Origin: CBDCWQ01 sp965223435
GTDB taxonomy: Bacteria > Myxococcota > Kuafuiibacteriia > Kuafuiibacteriales > Kuafuiibacteriaceae
Length of the DNA stretch: 64,000 bases
NCBI GenBank assembly: GCA_965223435.1
Contig: CBDCWQ010000023.1
Span: 496,001-560,000, forward strand
Reading direction: 5' to 3'
Under the pieces are notes generated by a model. That model had not been told where the DNA came from. It ran no database searches and was given only the letters and a program-made list of their open reading frames with translations. Position 1 is the first letter of the stretch. Every line of letters starts with the position of its first letter. The position numbers were made by a program, and so were the translations under genes. This document shows positions 37,001-46,015 of the stretch, in pieces.

Positions 37001-39532
37001 CTGAGAAAGAAGATCGTCTGCTTTGACGCTGTCGCCCAGCTCCAAGAGGCGCTCCGCCAACTGGCGCAATTTTAAGACCATGGCGTCCGATGCAAAATAC
37101 GCGTTGAGCTCGTCTTCTTCTTTGAACGCTCGGGTGCGCCTGGCGACGCCCTCCAGGATTCGCCCCCCCGCGGTGATCATGTTTTGCGCCCTGCGCTGTC
37201 GATCATCGACCAGTTGTTGCTTTTTGCTTTCGAGGGCCTCGTATATTTCTTCTCTTTTTTGTGCCAGTTCCAGCAAGAACTCGTCAAACTCGCCGAAGCG
37301 ACCTTCAAGCTCTTCGAGTTGGACCATCAGTCGGGAGAGTTCTTCGTCACATTTTTCTGGGCTGTCTGCCATGGCCACAGCGCTCGAAACCGCCTGGGCC
37401 AAAAGTTTAAATTGAGCGCCGAACTCCGCGGTGCCTTCTCGTTTGCTGAGCTCCTTTTTCTTGGAAACCAGGGTTGCGCGGACTCGGTTGAGTTGACCAA
37501 AAACCTCGGAAATGCTCTCGAGAATTTGCGTGCGATGGGTGGTGTCTTCCACGTTGAGACCAGACACCACCTCGGACAGAAGGTTGAGCCCATCGGTGAG
37601 TCGCGAAAGCTCCTGGTCAAAGTTTTCGGCTTCGCTCGCTTTGTCTACTTTCTCGATGCGCTCCAAAAGCTGAGAGATTTCGCCCAAGAGGGGGCCAAAA
37701 GCCTCGCCGGTCAAAAGAAAGTCGACACAGTGTTTGCTGACCTGGTCGAATTCTTTGACCACTTCGGCTTCGAGGGCGTCGATGGCCTCGATATCGATGT
37801 ACCTCACTTCGCGAAGGGTGATGAGATGCCCCCGATGTTGCCTGAGGCTGGTCATGGCTCCCAGAAAATCCGTGACCGAACGCCAATCTTCGGGCCTCGA
37901 GTCTTGCAGCAGTCGCTCTTTGTCCTCTTTCGCTTCGGTGAGGGCCTCTTGTGCCTTTCGTTTGAGCGCTTCGACTTTTTCGAATTCGTCTAAAATGAGT
38001 TCGCCATTTTTGCGAATCAGGTCGATGGTTTCCCCGAGATTCTCTACTTCATCGTTGTCGAGCCAGTAGTAGGCATCGCGGGCGCGCACGGTCGCCGCCA
38101 GAAGGTCTTCGTAGCTTTGACGAGAGGGCGTTTTGGTCTCGATGAGTCGGCGCATGCCGTACGCATCCGAAATGCCGCGGACCAAATCCCGGTTTCCCAC
38201 TTTACCCAGGTACGAGTTGTCGGTGGGCACCTCGGCGGCGTGTTCATCGGAGACAAACGGCGTCTGCCAAATCTGCATGGGATGAACACGCGTTGGTTCA
38301 TCTGAGGCCGATCGAAAGACGAGCATATTTCCGTCTTCGAAAAGCGTAAATCCATGACACGCAATGGGGTTTTGCACTTCTTTTCGTATCAAGTTGTAGG
38401 GAAGCAAGAGGTATCGGCCGTCGTTTTGGTGATAGAAGACGTAAAGCACATCTTCGCCGTTCGGGGAGCGAATGGACTGCTTGAATTGGAATTCACGGGT
38501 ATCGCCCCCAAAAAGCTTGGTGTCTCCGTCCTGAAGGAAGTACCCACCCGGAAACACGATGCCGTGATCCTCGGGGAGTTGCACGCATGCTTGCCCGATG
38601 GCATCGATGCGCGTGGCCTTTTTGGTTCGGGTATTGAACACCAAATAACGCCAGGTCTCTTCTTGGTAGGGAAGGACCTTGAGAAGAATGAGTCCTCCGA
38701 CCTTGGCGTAGTGAAACTCGCCGTCATCGAGAGATTGGCGCGGATCCTCTACGGGCTCTCGGTAGATGCCTTGTCCGTCTTCGGTGTTGTTTTCTATTTT
38801 GATGGTGAGATCGCCGCCCACCGTTTCAACAAAACACTCGTCGAGTATGGATACGTGGGGGTGGCGGCCGGATACATGGTCTTCTCGCGTGGTCGGTGTC
38901 CATTCGAAGTCGTGTGAAGGGGGAAAGATGTGATCTTCGTCGCCCCGGTTGTCGAGGTATTTGACTTGGTCGTTGACGTCGACGGCAAAGCGAAAAGCCT
39001 TGATGTCGGTGATTGCGCGGCCAATCTGAAAAACGAGGAGGAGCCTCCCCTCCGTTCTTCGAACCTGTATCAGTTTGGAATCTTTGTAATAGCGGTAGAG
39101 TTCCTTGAAGTCTTTTTGAAACCCGCTGTCCGCAAGGAGACCGGCCACCGAATCTTCCGGTGCATCTTTTATGACGAAGCTTCCGTCTTCGTGTGCACGA
39201 AAACTGTGCAAGCTGAAGACGTCGGCGACACGCGTTTCGGTCTTGAGGCCGATGTATACGTTGTAGCCAAAAAGCAGCGTGCCGCCGATGTTGACGATGT
39301 CTCGGGGAACGCAGTTGTTTTCGGTGCGCACCCGCTCGTTGCCCAGGACCGTAAGCTCGGTTCCGCCAAAGGTTTCTTTTCGCTTCTTGTTGAGGGCATC
39401 TACTTTTTTTGCCAAGCGTGCGCCTTCTTCAAGCAAGCGCCGATGGAGGACCTCGTAGCTTCCGCCCTCGAGTGCACCATGTTTGCCGGAGTTTTCTTCG
39501 GCGGGGTTCTCGACGTTTGCGTCGCTGGCCAT
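34049..39532 (-). CDS. Very large AAA ATPase of the 'DNA repair ATPase' (DUF3686-like) family
   Basis: ATG at 39532 with GAGG eight bases upstream gives 1827 residues (a TTG two codons earlier is possible). The N-terminal helix and NNCVPRDIVNIGGTLLFGYNV are hallmarks of the family annotated as DNA repair ATPase. A beta-rich region (~100-470) and long coiled coils (~480-860) precede the AAA module, with Walker A PPGYGKTT (near 35620) and Walker B VMLYLDDIQ (near 35430). A proline-rich tail of ~90 residues ends the protein. It is the last gene of an operon with a flotillin and a YqiJ-like membrane protein, so a membrane-linked role is more plausible than DNA repair; no repair activity can be read from the sequence. 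Confidence 0.85.
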   Translation of the reverse strand: MASDANVENPAEENSGKHGALEGGSYEVLHRRLLEEGARLAKKVDALNKKRKETFGGTELTVLGNERVRTENNCVPRDIVNIGGTLLFGYNVYIGLKTETRVADVFSLHSFRAHEDGSFVIKDAPEDSVAGLLADSGFQKDFKELYRYYKDSKLIQVRRTEGRLLLVFQIGRAITDIKAFRFAVDVNDQVKYLDNRGDEDHIFPPSHDFEWTPTTREDHVSGRHPHVSILDECFVETVGGDLTIKIENNTEDGQGIYREPVEDPRQSLDDGEFHYAKVGGLILLKVLPYQEETWRYLVFNTRTKKATRIDAIGQACVQLPEDHGIVFPGGYFLQDGDTKLFGGDTREFQFKQSIRSPNGEDVLYVFYHQNDGRYLLLPYNLIRKEVQNPIACHGFTLFEDGNMLVFRSASDEPTRVHPMQIWQTPFVSDEHAAEVPTDNSYLGKVGNRDLVRGISDAYGMRRLIETKTPSRQSYEDLLAATVRARDAYYWLDNDEVENLGETIDLIRKNGELILDEFEKVEALKRKAQEALTEAKEDKERLLQDSRPEDWRSVTDFLGAMTSLRQHRGHLITLREVRYIDIEAIDALEAEVVKEFDQVSKHCVDFLLTGEAFGPLLGEISQLLERIEKVDKASEAENFDQELSRLTDGLNLLSEVVSGLNVEDTTHRTQILESISEVFGQLNRVRATLVSKKKELSKREGTAEFGAQFKLLAQAVSSAVAMADSPEKCDEELSRLMVQLEELEGRFGEFDEFLLELAQKREEIYEALESKKQQLVDDRQRRAQNMITAGGRILEGVARRTRAFKEEDELNAYFASDAMVLKLRQLAERLLELGDSVKADDLLSQLKSAKQNALRNLRDKLDLFEDGDQVIKLGKHRFNINTQAFELTMVPRDDEMALHLTGTDFYESITDEDFRSTKTYWNRPLVSESDQVYRGEFLAASILFDAEKRRENLNIEALHEASQSTEALLGLIRSYAEKRYDEGYERGLHDLDTAKILEKLLSVRKAAGLLRFAPVPRALAALFWVYFEDQQTRDVFHRRAMSFARLRTAFGQSPEETALAQDLSQALAQFFEKERIETNHNELHIAGQYLVEELAAPQPRFTTSKEAVRVARELLAELERRGTRPLFEADLKAMEGALFARLQTARAWVTTFIGTLAEEEQRTASAVVLEAAVFLLTENKLDREESAALTELEVQGLLGQHRRIQDRRLTVRLDEFLVRLHDFINTDVPGFIAYRKARHELLDKERHQLRIDEFKPRVLSSFVRNRLINDVYLPLLGDNLAKQLGASGKTKRTDLMGMLLLISPPGYGKTTLMEYMASRLGMVFMKVNGPSLGHSVISLDPDEAPNATSRQEVEKINLALEMGNNVMLYLDDIQHTNPELLQKFISLCDAQRRIEGVWNGRTRTYDLRGKKFCVVMAGNPYTESGDKFQIPDMLANRADVYNLGDILDGQDHLFALSYIENCLTSNPALAPMATRSLDDVHVLIRIAKGEDVPETEFSHNYSRLEIEESIKVIKRLFVAQETLLKVNAEYIRSASMDDAFRTEPPFKLQGSYRNMNKLAEKIVAVMNENELDALIRDHYLGEAQTLTTGAEHNLLKLGELRQSLSEEEDTRWTSIKKDFKRLKLSGGKDDDPVTRVTSTLSGLGEHLDGIRTQLASAVDQRGSEGEDQPWISSHLARLDEAVSALAQPQLKVELEHKTPQEIQKVLKSQTDRFENTLAPLLRASLANIEEIRSMGKPLKDLIEILKLNALDPTRNNRFQGALFSPPPEATETEHPTRPVPPAGPPSVKEPASRRPKPRPDEDPIEARPVSKPLKPPAVPPRPRNKPKT

Positions 39533-39709
39533 GCTCAAACCTCTTCTTTTGCTGCTGTCGTGGATGGCTGCCCGAAAGGGGCGGCAAGAGAAGAGGCCGC
39601 GGTGGTCTTAAACACGAACCCTTGACCGCTCATCCTCTTCCTCCTGCCATCGGCTGAGGCCGTCCGCCCTTGTTGAATCGCTTTGGGCCTCTTGCAAAAG
39701 ATCCTCAGA

Positions 39710-41794
39710 TCAATTGCTGGTCTTATCTACGCCGAGTTCTTTCGCTTTGTTCAGCAAGTTCTCGAGCTTCGTCTTCATGGGTTCGTCTGCGTTGAGCATC
39801 ATCTTGCCCAAAAAGGCGGAGACACTCAGATTCTGGAGATCCTTGGTCGAGATGTTGGTGTTTTGCAAGGTTTGCAGAAGCTCTTCCGGTAGACTGGCCT
39901 GTCCGTTGAGGTAGTCTCCGAGGAGGTTTTGCACCTTGGTGCTGTTGTCGAAGAAACCGTCCACCGACTGTCCCACCGACACCGCGTTGATGAAGCGTTC
40001 GAAGAATTGACCGTCACCACCAACGATGTTGATTTTGGCTTGGTCAAATGCCTCTTTGAGGATTTGAGCGCGCGAATCCGCGATGTCGCGACGAACATTG
40101 AGGGTCGCAAGCTCGACTTCTTTGTCCTTTTCCAGCCGGATCCGGAACTCCTCGTGCTCTCGTCCTACACCATCAAGAGCCTTCATGGCGTCTGCCTTTT
40201 TCTTGAGGCCGATGGCCTCTGCGGACAGCTTCTTTTCAATCGCGATCGCCTCGGCGAGGCCCATTTTCTCGAGCGCGATGGCTTCTGCTTCACGCACCCG
40301 CGCTTGAGCGAGCCCCTGTTGTTCTTCGCCTCGGGCGTTGGCTTCGAGTTTTTCTTGAATGACCTTGGCTTGGGCTGTGCCCTCTTTTTCGATGGCAACC
40401 GCATCGGCTTCTTTGACCCGCACCTTGGCCAGGCCGGTGGCAGCTTCCTCGGCCTGAACGCCTTCGGCGAGTCGAATTTTTGCTTTGGCCTTTCGGTCGG
40501 AAGCCTCAAGCTCCGCGTCTGCGAGGGTCAGTTTTTCTTTGGCGGCGAACACTGCAACTTGTTGTTGCGCTTCGGCAGCCTTGATCTCTTTCACAAGACC
40601 CTCTTGGGCTTCGGCTTCGGCACCGGTGACGGCCACTTCCTTGTTTCGTTTGGCTTCAGCGATTGCGCGTAAGTCTTTGATGCGCTCTTCTTCTTCGGCC
40701 ACGGTCTTTTCGACTGCAATGCGGCCCCGAATGACGTCTGCGATGGCCTTCTTTTCGACCTCGACCTCTTTTTCTTTGGCGATGCGGTTGAGCTCCACTT
40801 CGCGCTCGCGGGTGATTTGCTCGAGGGCGCGGTCTTTTTCGACACGCTCTGTTTCTACGGCGATGACACGCTCTTTGTTCTTGGCCGCAACCGCGACTTG
40901 CCGGTCTTTGGCCTCTTCGCTTACTTTGACTTCTTCTTCGGCCTTAAGCTGTGCCACCTGCGCCTTTCGGTATTCCTCGGCCTGGACTTTTTTGGTCTCG
41001 GCTTGCTCCCGCGCCTGCATGGTGGCGATTTCTCGGTGCTGTTTTGCGATGGCGTCAGCCTCTTGCCTTTTGAGCGCCAACACTGCTTCTTCGGCTTCCA
41101 CGTCTTGCTTGGTGATGGCCTTTCGTTCCGCTTGCCTGAGCTCGTTGGTCTGCACGTTCTGGGTTGCGGTCAGTTCGGTGATTTTGCGAATGCCTTGGGC
41201 GTCGAGGATGTTGTCCTTGTCGAGGGCTTCAACGGGGGTTTGCTCGAGGTAGTCGATGGCCGCATCTTCGAGTGAGTATCCGTTCAGGTTCTCGCCAATC
41301 TCTCGAATGATTTGGTCACGAAAGTCGTCTCGCTGGGTGTACAGCTCGACAAAGTCAAGTTGCTTGCCAACGGTCTTGAGGGCTTCAGAGAATTTCGCCT
41401 GAAAAAGCTCTTCCAGTGTGTCTTGGTCCGACGCGCGGGCGCAGCCCACCTGTTGGGCCACTTTCAACACGTGCTCTTTGGCTTTGTTGACTTTCACAAA
41501 GAAGGTGACCTTGATGTCCGCCCGGATGTTGTCCTTACAGATGAGGCCTTCTTTCCCTCGGCGATCGATTTCGATGGTCTTGACCGAAATATCCATCACT
41601 TCTGCCCGATGGAAGATGGGAAGAACCAAGCCGCCCGTGAAGGTCACGTTGGGTTCTTTTCGGACCTTGTTGATGATCAGTGCTCGACCCTGCTCAACCT
41701 TTCGGTAGGATCGGACAAAGAGGATGGCGAACCCAACGGCCATCATGCTCAACATAATACCGGTTATCACGAGTGGGATGACATATTGTGGCAT
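39710..41794 (-). CDS. YqiK-type flotillin (SPFH/band-7 protein)
   Basis: A 694-residue flotillin. One N-terminal membrane helix (IPLVITGIMLSMMAVGFAILFV) is followed by the SPFH domain (GRALIINKV, TFTGGLVLPI, DISVKTIEIDRRGKEGLICKD). A very long Ala/Glu/Lys-rich coiled coil (~210-560) carries the EAEA-type repeats seen in flotillins, then a helical C-terminus. It matches the YqiK group in overall plan. Flotillins assemble membrane microdomains. ATG at 41794 has AAGGAAG upstream. It lies 138 bp after the YqiJ-like gene and 177 bp before the AAA ATPase start, all on the minus strand. Confidence 0.92.
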   Translation of the reverse strand: MPQYVIPLVITGIMLSMMAVGFAILFVRSYRKVEQGRALIINKVRKEPNVTFTGGLVLPIFHRAEVMDISVKTIEIDRRGKEGLICKDNIRADIKVTFFVKVNKAKEHVLKVAQQVGCARASDQDTLEELFQAKFSEALKTVGKQLDFVELYTQRDDFRDQIIREIGENLNGYSLEDAAIDYLEQTPVEALDKDNILDAQGIRKITELTATQNVQTNELRQAERKAITKQDVEAEEAVLALKRQEADAIAKQHREIATMQAREQAETKKVQAEEYRKAQVAQLKAEEEVKVSEEAKDRQVAVAAKNKERVIAVETERVEKDRALEQITREREVELNRIAKEKEVEVEKKAIADVIRGRIAVEKTVAEEEERIKDLRAIAEAKRNKEVAVTGAEAEAQEGLVKEIKAAEAQQQVAVFAAKEKLTLADAELEASDRKAKAKIRLAEGVQAEEAATGLAKVRVKEADAVAIEKEGTAQAKVIQEKLEANARGEEQQGLAQARVREAEAIALEKMGLAEAIAIEKKLSAEAIGLKKKADAMKALDGVGREHEEFRIRLEKDKEVELATLNVRRDIADSRAQILKEAFDQAKINIVGGDGQFFERFINAVSVGQSVDGFFDNSTKVQNLLGDYLNGQASLPEELLQTLQNTNISTKDLQNLSVSAFLGKMMLNADEPMKTKLENLLNKAKELGVDKTSN

Positions 41795-41932
41795 CTCAGA
41801 AACTTCCTTTCTTCAGCCCACCACGTCGGTTAAGAGATGAACTGTTTTCTTGCGGGCGTAGGTCCCGGGTTGGCGTGCCCAACACGCCCCGAAAACGTGT
41901 TGAGAACAGCCCGTATGATGGACGGTAGGTCA

Positions 41933-42859
41933 TCATGAGGGCTCCCGCTCGCTTTTTGGGAGACTTCGTCTTCCGGCGATCTCGTGCGAGGCTTGAGGCG
42001 CTGCGCCCGTCTGGACGCTCTTGCCTTCTTGCTCTTGGACAAGGGGCTCAATGCGAAAGATATCCCGCGTGCGATCAAATGCGATGACCAATGCTTGGTC
42101 ACCCTTTTTGAGAGTGTTGGTTTTGTCGTGTCGAACTTGAACCAGCATTTCGGAACTGCCTTCTCCGACGATGGCCTGGCCAAAGCGTCCATCTACACTC
42201 CCCGTTGTGATTCGGCAGGTTTTTCCGACGAGGTCTTGTAGACGGTCGGCATCGAAGGTGGCGAAGAGCGGCCCGATGGGGTGGGTGATGAGCGAGGTCA
42301 GGGGGATGGCACTGGCCGCGGCTCCGAAGAATACACTGCCCTTGAGCAGCCACTCGGGAACCATGCCCTCGGCCAGGGGCGTAAGAAAATGCATGCCAAA
42401 GTACGAGACCAGCCACGCGCTGAGTGCGAGCATGCTGAAGACGATCGTCACCGGCGCCTTTCGCAGCCCGAGCAGACTGAGAAGCCCAAATGCGGAAAGA
42501 CCTTGATGCGCGGCCTCGATGGCGTTGCCAGCGCCCTCTGCCGCCCCTTCGGCGATCCCTTCCGCAGCGCCCTCCGCAAGCCCTTCGGCGGCGCCTTCCG
42601 CAAGCCCTTCCGCAGCCCCTTCTGCAAGTCCTTCCGCGGCCCCTTCCGCAAACCCCTCGGCGAGTCCTTCGGCAGCGCCTTCAGCGATGCCCTCGGCTGC
42701 ACCGTCCGCGAGCCCGTGGCCCATGCCGTCGACCGAGTGAAGAAAATCCATGTCAAGGGCCCCAACGAGAACAAACACCCAATACACAAAGGCCAGCGCC
42801 AAGAAGCCGGTAAAAACGACGGTGGGGAAGGCCACGATGTTGTGCAAAAATTCACTCAT
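41933..42859 (-). CDS. YqiJ-like membrane protein (OB-fold) with an inserted glycine-zipper repeat
   Basis: The start MSEFLHN at 42859 is preferred over an upstream codon. The 308-residue protein has a first membrane helix (VVFTGFLALAFVYWVFVLVGAL, ~14-35), then a repeat tract at 45-111, two or three further helices (~121-200), and a C-terminal OB-like beta domain (DLVGKTCRITTGSVDGRFGQAIV, VQVRHDK, KKGDQALVIAFD), as in YqiJ/NfeD-type partners of flotillins. The repeat tract is 14 tetrads of [A/I/L/F]-A-E-G, which I do not know from ordinary YqiJ proteins. First gene of the flotillin/ATPase operon. Confidence 0.85.
   Translation of the reverse strand: MSEFLHNIVAFPTVVFTGFLALAFVYWVFVLVGALDMDFLHSVDGMGHGLADGAAEGIAEGAAEGLAEGFAEGAAEGLAEGAAEGLAEGAAEGLAEGAAEGIAEGAAEGAGNAIEAAHQGLSAFGLLSLLGLRKAPVTIVFSMLALSAWLVSYFGMHFLTPLAEGMVPEWLLKGSVFFGAAASAIPLTSLITHPIGPLFATFDADRLQDLVGKTCRITTGSVDGRFGQAIVGEGSSEMLVQVRHDKTNTLKKGDQALVIAFDRTRDIFRIEPLVQEQEGKSVQTGAAPQASHEIAGRRSLPKSEREPS
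42533..42700 (-). repeat. Tandem 12-bp coding repeat (AEGx tetrads)
   Basis: 168 bp encode 14 consecutive four-residue units alternating AAEG with (I/L/F)AEG. With flanking residues, glycine occurs at every fourth position 17 times in a row (45-109). The third bases vary between units, so the peptide is maintained by selection rather than by very recent DNA slippage, although it probably arose by tandem duplication. Confidence 0.85.
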
Positions 42860-43102
42860 CTCAATTGGGCACCCGCGGCGCCCGGCCACGGTGCTTCCTG
42901 CGATGCGGTTTCTATCATGAGAAGCACCAAAACGAGTTGGTCTAGATCTCTTCGCCCAAAATCGGTCAGGCCCGGCGCTTTTTCGGCGTTTTCTCGGTGA
43001 CCCTGGCAGAAAACCCTAGCATGGGGCGGGCCTACACCTTGAGGCCGTCCAAGAAGGGAAGCGCGGCGTGGATTCCAGGCCCGGGCATCCGATAGACTTC
43101 TG

Positions 43103-46015
43103 GTGTTGGGGAATGACGGTACGCCCACCCTGCTGGTGGTGGGGCAAGAGGCATCGACCGAGGAGGTTCTTCGGGCCCTTGGGGCACTCTTGGACCTTGA
43201 GGTGCATTGTTTTTTGAGCGGCGAGGGGGTTCTTGACGCGTGGCCCATCGGGCGCCCGGCGGTGTTGGTGACCGAGTTTTTCCTCCCCGGTCTGGACGCA
43301 CCCCGGCTTCTTCAGGCGGTGGGGCGGTCTTTCGGCAACAAAACGATCATTTTAACCCGAACGCAGCCCGCTTTTTCGCCGACGGCCCGGACTCGACTTG
43401 GCTTTGATGCGGTCGTTACGCGTCAGGGGGCTTGGCCATCCGCCTTGGCGGCGAGGCTCATCGATTGGGGACACCGCCCCTTGGATGCACGTGCCCAGGC
43501 GGTGCTTGCGGCCATGGGCTCTGAAGATCGCGGTTTCCGTTTTGTGGCGGACGCGCTCATTGAAGATCGGTTGCCGCCGAAGACGGCGGCCTGGGCGCTT
43601 CGCTACTTGGTGGCTGTTTTTCCTCCGGACCGCGTTCTTGGGGTTCTCGAGGGGGTTCTTCGCCAAGAGGCCGAACCTCGTGTGTTTGAGGTCGCGAAGA
43701 CGGCGCTTGGGTTGGCGGTGGGGCTCGGGGGTGCAGGTCTCGAGTTGGTCGAACTTTTGGCGATGTCCTCCCATGCGGAGCCTGCGCTTCGGGTGCGCGC
43801 CATGAGGCACCTTGCGGATCACGCGCCGCCGGGGTGGGCGCTTTCGGTGTTCGAGCATGGGCTTGGCTCGTCCGATAAAGCGGTGCGTCATGGCGCCGCC
43901 GAGGCCGCGCTTGAGAGTGCGCGGCGTGTTCCCGATTTGGGGGCAGCCACCGTGGATATGCTCCTCGAAGCCACTCGAGTGCCCACCCAGGTCCGGGTGG
44001 CGGTGCTCGACGACGTGCTTTCGACTCGGGCGTGGGCCGAGGCCCAACCGGTGCTTGAGGCCATGGCGACCAAGTCAGAAGAGGCTGTGGCTTCGCGCGC
44101 ACGCGCGCTCCTTCAAGAGGTCTCGGCCATTGACGAAAAAGAGCTGGCGGCTTTGGCCGAGGATAGGACCAAGCCTGAAACGCTTCGGGTGGACGCGCTC
44201 CGTCTGCTTTTTCGCCGCGTGCGAGGGGAGGGTCTCTCGGTGTATCTGGCCTCCTTCAGAGGCCATCCCACAGAACGGCTCTGGCAGGTTGCGATGGCCC
44301 ATTCCCTGACGGCTTCGCCCCGGGATCTGGAAGACGCCATCGAGCATGTGGCCGCCCAAAGCGAGGCGCAGCAACGCTTTTTGCTCCTTTCGGCTTTGGG
44401 GCTTGGTGCCCGGGGGGTGCCTGCGCTTTTGGCGCTGGCGCGATGCGAGGCGCTCGAAACCGCCGTTCGGGCGATGGCGGTCCGGGGTTTGGGGGTCGCC
44501 GGCGACGTGCCCCGGGCTCTCGCCCTTTTGGATGAGATCATTTGTTCATCCGTTTTGATGCTCGGACGTGCGGCCTTGATGTCGGCCGCACAGCTTGGGC
44601 GCGCCGGTGTGCCGGTCTTGGTTCGGGCTGCGCGGCGCGCGGTTTTTCCCGTGCTGCGCGCGGAGGCGCTGGTCCATGTTTTTGGCGCGGGCGACGAAAA
44701 GCGGCTGGTGGCGGCCGTCAATCACGCGAGTCGGGATCCGCATCCCCGGGTACGATCGGTCGCGGTGCGTCTCGCGTTTGAGCGAAACGGCGCAAAGTCG
44801 AGGTCCCTTCTTGAGAAGGTGGGTCGTTCGGGCCGCCTTCCGATGCAGTGGGCGGCGCTCGAGGGCGTTTATGCGTTGGGCGAAGCGGGCTTTGGCCTTC
44901 TTTTGGACGTCGCGAAGGGTGAATCGCTTGGCTTCGACAAGCGGGTCCAAAGCGCTGCCCTCAAGAGGCTTTTTCGCTTTTTCGCGGAGGAGCGTGCGGC
45001 CATCGTCGACGCGGTCGGTCCCGAGACGGTGCGGGCGCTCGAGGAGGTTTCGAGCGCGCCTGACGAGGTTCCTCGGCCATCGCCCGAGGGCGCTCGGGGT
45101 GCGCCCCCCGAGGACGGTCCGCATGCGGCCGATGAAGAAAAAAGGGAAGCGGAACCCGAAGCCTGGGAGGTTGCGCCCACCCGCCCCCAAAAGCCGGCGT
45201 CCGCCGAGGGTTTTGAAGCGCATTCGGACCTGACGATTCCGGACATCGCCAAGAGGCCCCGTCGTGGCCAAAGCGATGATGGCGATTCGGAAAAAACGGT
45301 GGTTGAAGCATCGAGGCTGAGGCAGATTCGAGCCAGCCTTGCGTCCCGCAAAATCGACGCGCGGCGCGCGCAAAAGGCGCTGGAGGCGGCGCTTCGCATG
45401 GGACCGGACGGATTTCGGGGCGTGGCGTCCTTGGCCGATTCTGAGCGGGTTCCGGTCGAAATCCGTATCCAGGCGATTCGGCACCTGGGCGCCGACTTTC
45501 CCACGCGCCGGGTCCTACCGGTGCTCGAGCGAGGTCTCGAGTCGGGCGAAGGCGCGGTGCAACACGCGGCGCTCAGGGCCCTGATGCTCCGCGAGGACGC
45601 GATGCGCGCGCCGGTCGAAGCCCTGGCCACTTCGGCGTCCCCATCCTCGGTTCGGGTGAGAGCCATCCGATACCTGGCGTCACGGTGGTCGCGGCCGGAC
45701 ATCAACGCCATGCTGGAGAAGCTTCTCTTAGACCCGGAAGCCAACGTGCGGCGCACCGCACTCGAGTGCATGTTCTCATCGCTTCGGTACCTGCCTCCGG
45801 ATCGGGTGGAGCAAGCGCTGATCAATCTTCTCCGCGAACACCGCTCCCAAGATGTGAAGATTTCCGCAGCCAAGGCCCTGGCCGCCTTTGGTTCTCAGGC
45901 TGCCATCGATGCGCTCGAAGGCTTTGTGGGGATCTTCGCTGAGCCGGCGCTTCGAGATGCCGCCAGCGAGGCCATCCGGTGTATCCAGGCCCGCGCCCAA
46001 AAATCATCGCCCTAG
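43103..46015 (+). CDS. Pseudo-receiver plus HEAT-repeat protein
   Basis: A 970-residue protein with GTG start at 43103 (weakly supported). Residues ~8-125 follow a receiver-domain pattern (TLLVVGQEAS, VLVTEFFLPG, TIILTR, FDAVVTR), but the phosphoacceptor Asp is replaced by Thr-Glu and the acidic pair near the start is missing, so it should not be phosphorylated normally. About 130-640 and 750-965 are HEAT-type helical repeats (VRVRAIRYLASRW, PEANVRRTALECMFSSL, QDVKISAAKALAAFGS), separated by a charged, disordered linker (~645-745). A protein-protein scaffold is likely. It is divergent from the flotillin operon (243 bp) and overlaps the stop of G2 by 4 bp. Confidence 0.75.
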   Translation: MLGNDGTPTLLVVGQEASTEEVLRALGALLDLEVHCFLSGEGVLDAWPIGRPAVLVTEFFLPGLDAPRLLQAVGRSFGNKTIILTRTQPAFSPTARTRLGFDAVVTRQGAWPSALAARLIDWGHRPLDARAQAVLAAMGSEDRGFRFVADALIEDRLPPKTAAWALRYLVAVFPPDRVLGVLEGVLRQEAEPRVFEVAKTALGLAVGLGGAGLELVELLAMSSHAEPALRVRAMRHLADHAPPGWALSVFEHGLGSSDKAVRHGAAEAALESARRVPDLGAATVDMLLEATRVPTQVRVAVLDDVLSTRAWAEAQPVLEAMATKSEEAVASRARALLQEVSAIDEKELAALAEDRTKPETLRVDALRLLFRRVRGEGLSVYLASFRGHPTERLWQVAMAHSLTASPRDLEDAIEHVAAQSEAQQRFLLLSALGLGARGVPALLALARCEALETAVRAMAVRGLGVAGDVPRALALLDEIICSSVLMLGRAALMSAAQLGRAGVPVLVRAARRAVFPVLRAEALVHVFGAGDEKRLVAAVNHASRDPHPRVRSVAVRLAFERNGAKSRSLLEKVGRSGRLPMQWAALEGVYALGEAGFGLLLDVAKGESLGFDKRVQSAALKRLFRFFAEERAAIVDAVGPETVRALEEVSSAPDEVPRPSPEGARGAPPEDGPHAADEEKREAEPEAWEVAPTRPQKPASAEGFEAHSDLTIPDIAKRPRRGQSDDGDSEKTVVEASRLRQIRASLASRKIDARRAQKALEAALRMGPDGFRGVASLADSERVPVEIRIQAIRHLGADFPTRRVLPVLERGLESGEGAVQHAALRALMLREDAMRAPVEALATSASPSSVRVRAIRYLASRWSRPDINAMLEKLLLDPEANVRRTALECMFSSLRYLPPDRVEQALINLLREHRSQDVKISAAKALAAFGSQAAIDALEGFVGIFAEPALRDAASEAIRCIQARAQKSSP

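Noticed and set aside
42519..42740. Plus-strand Ala/Pro/Ser-repeat ORF, and possible CRISPR-like periodicity
   Set aside because: It is the reverse reading of the AEGx coding repeat. There are no spacers and the unit is 12 bp.
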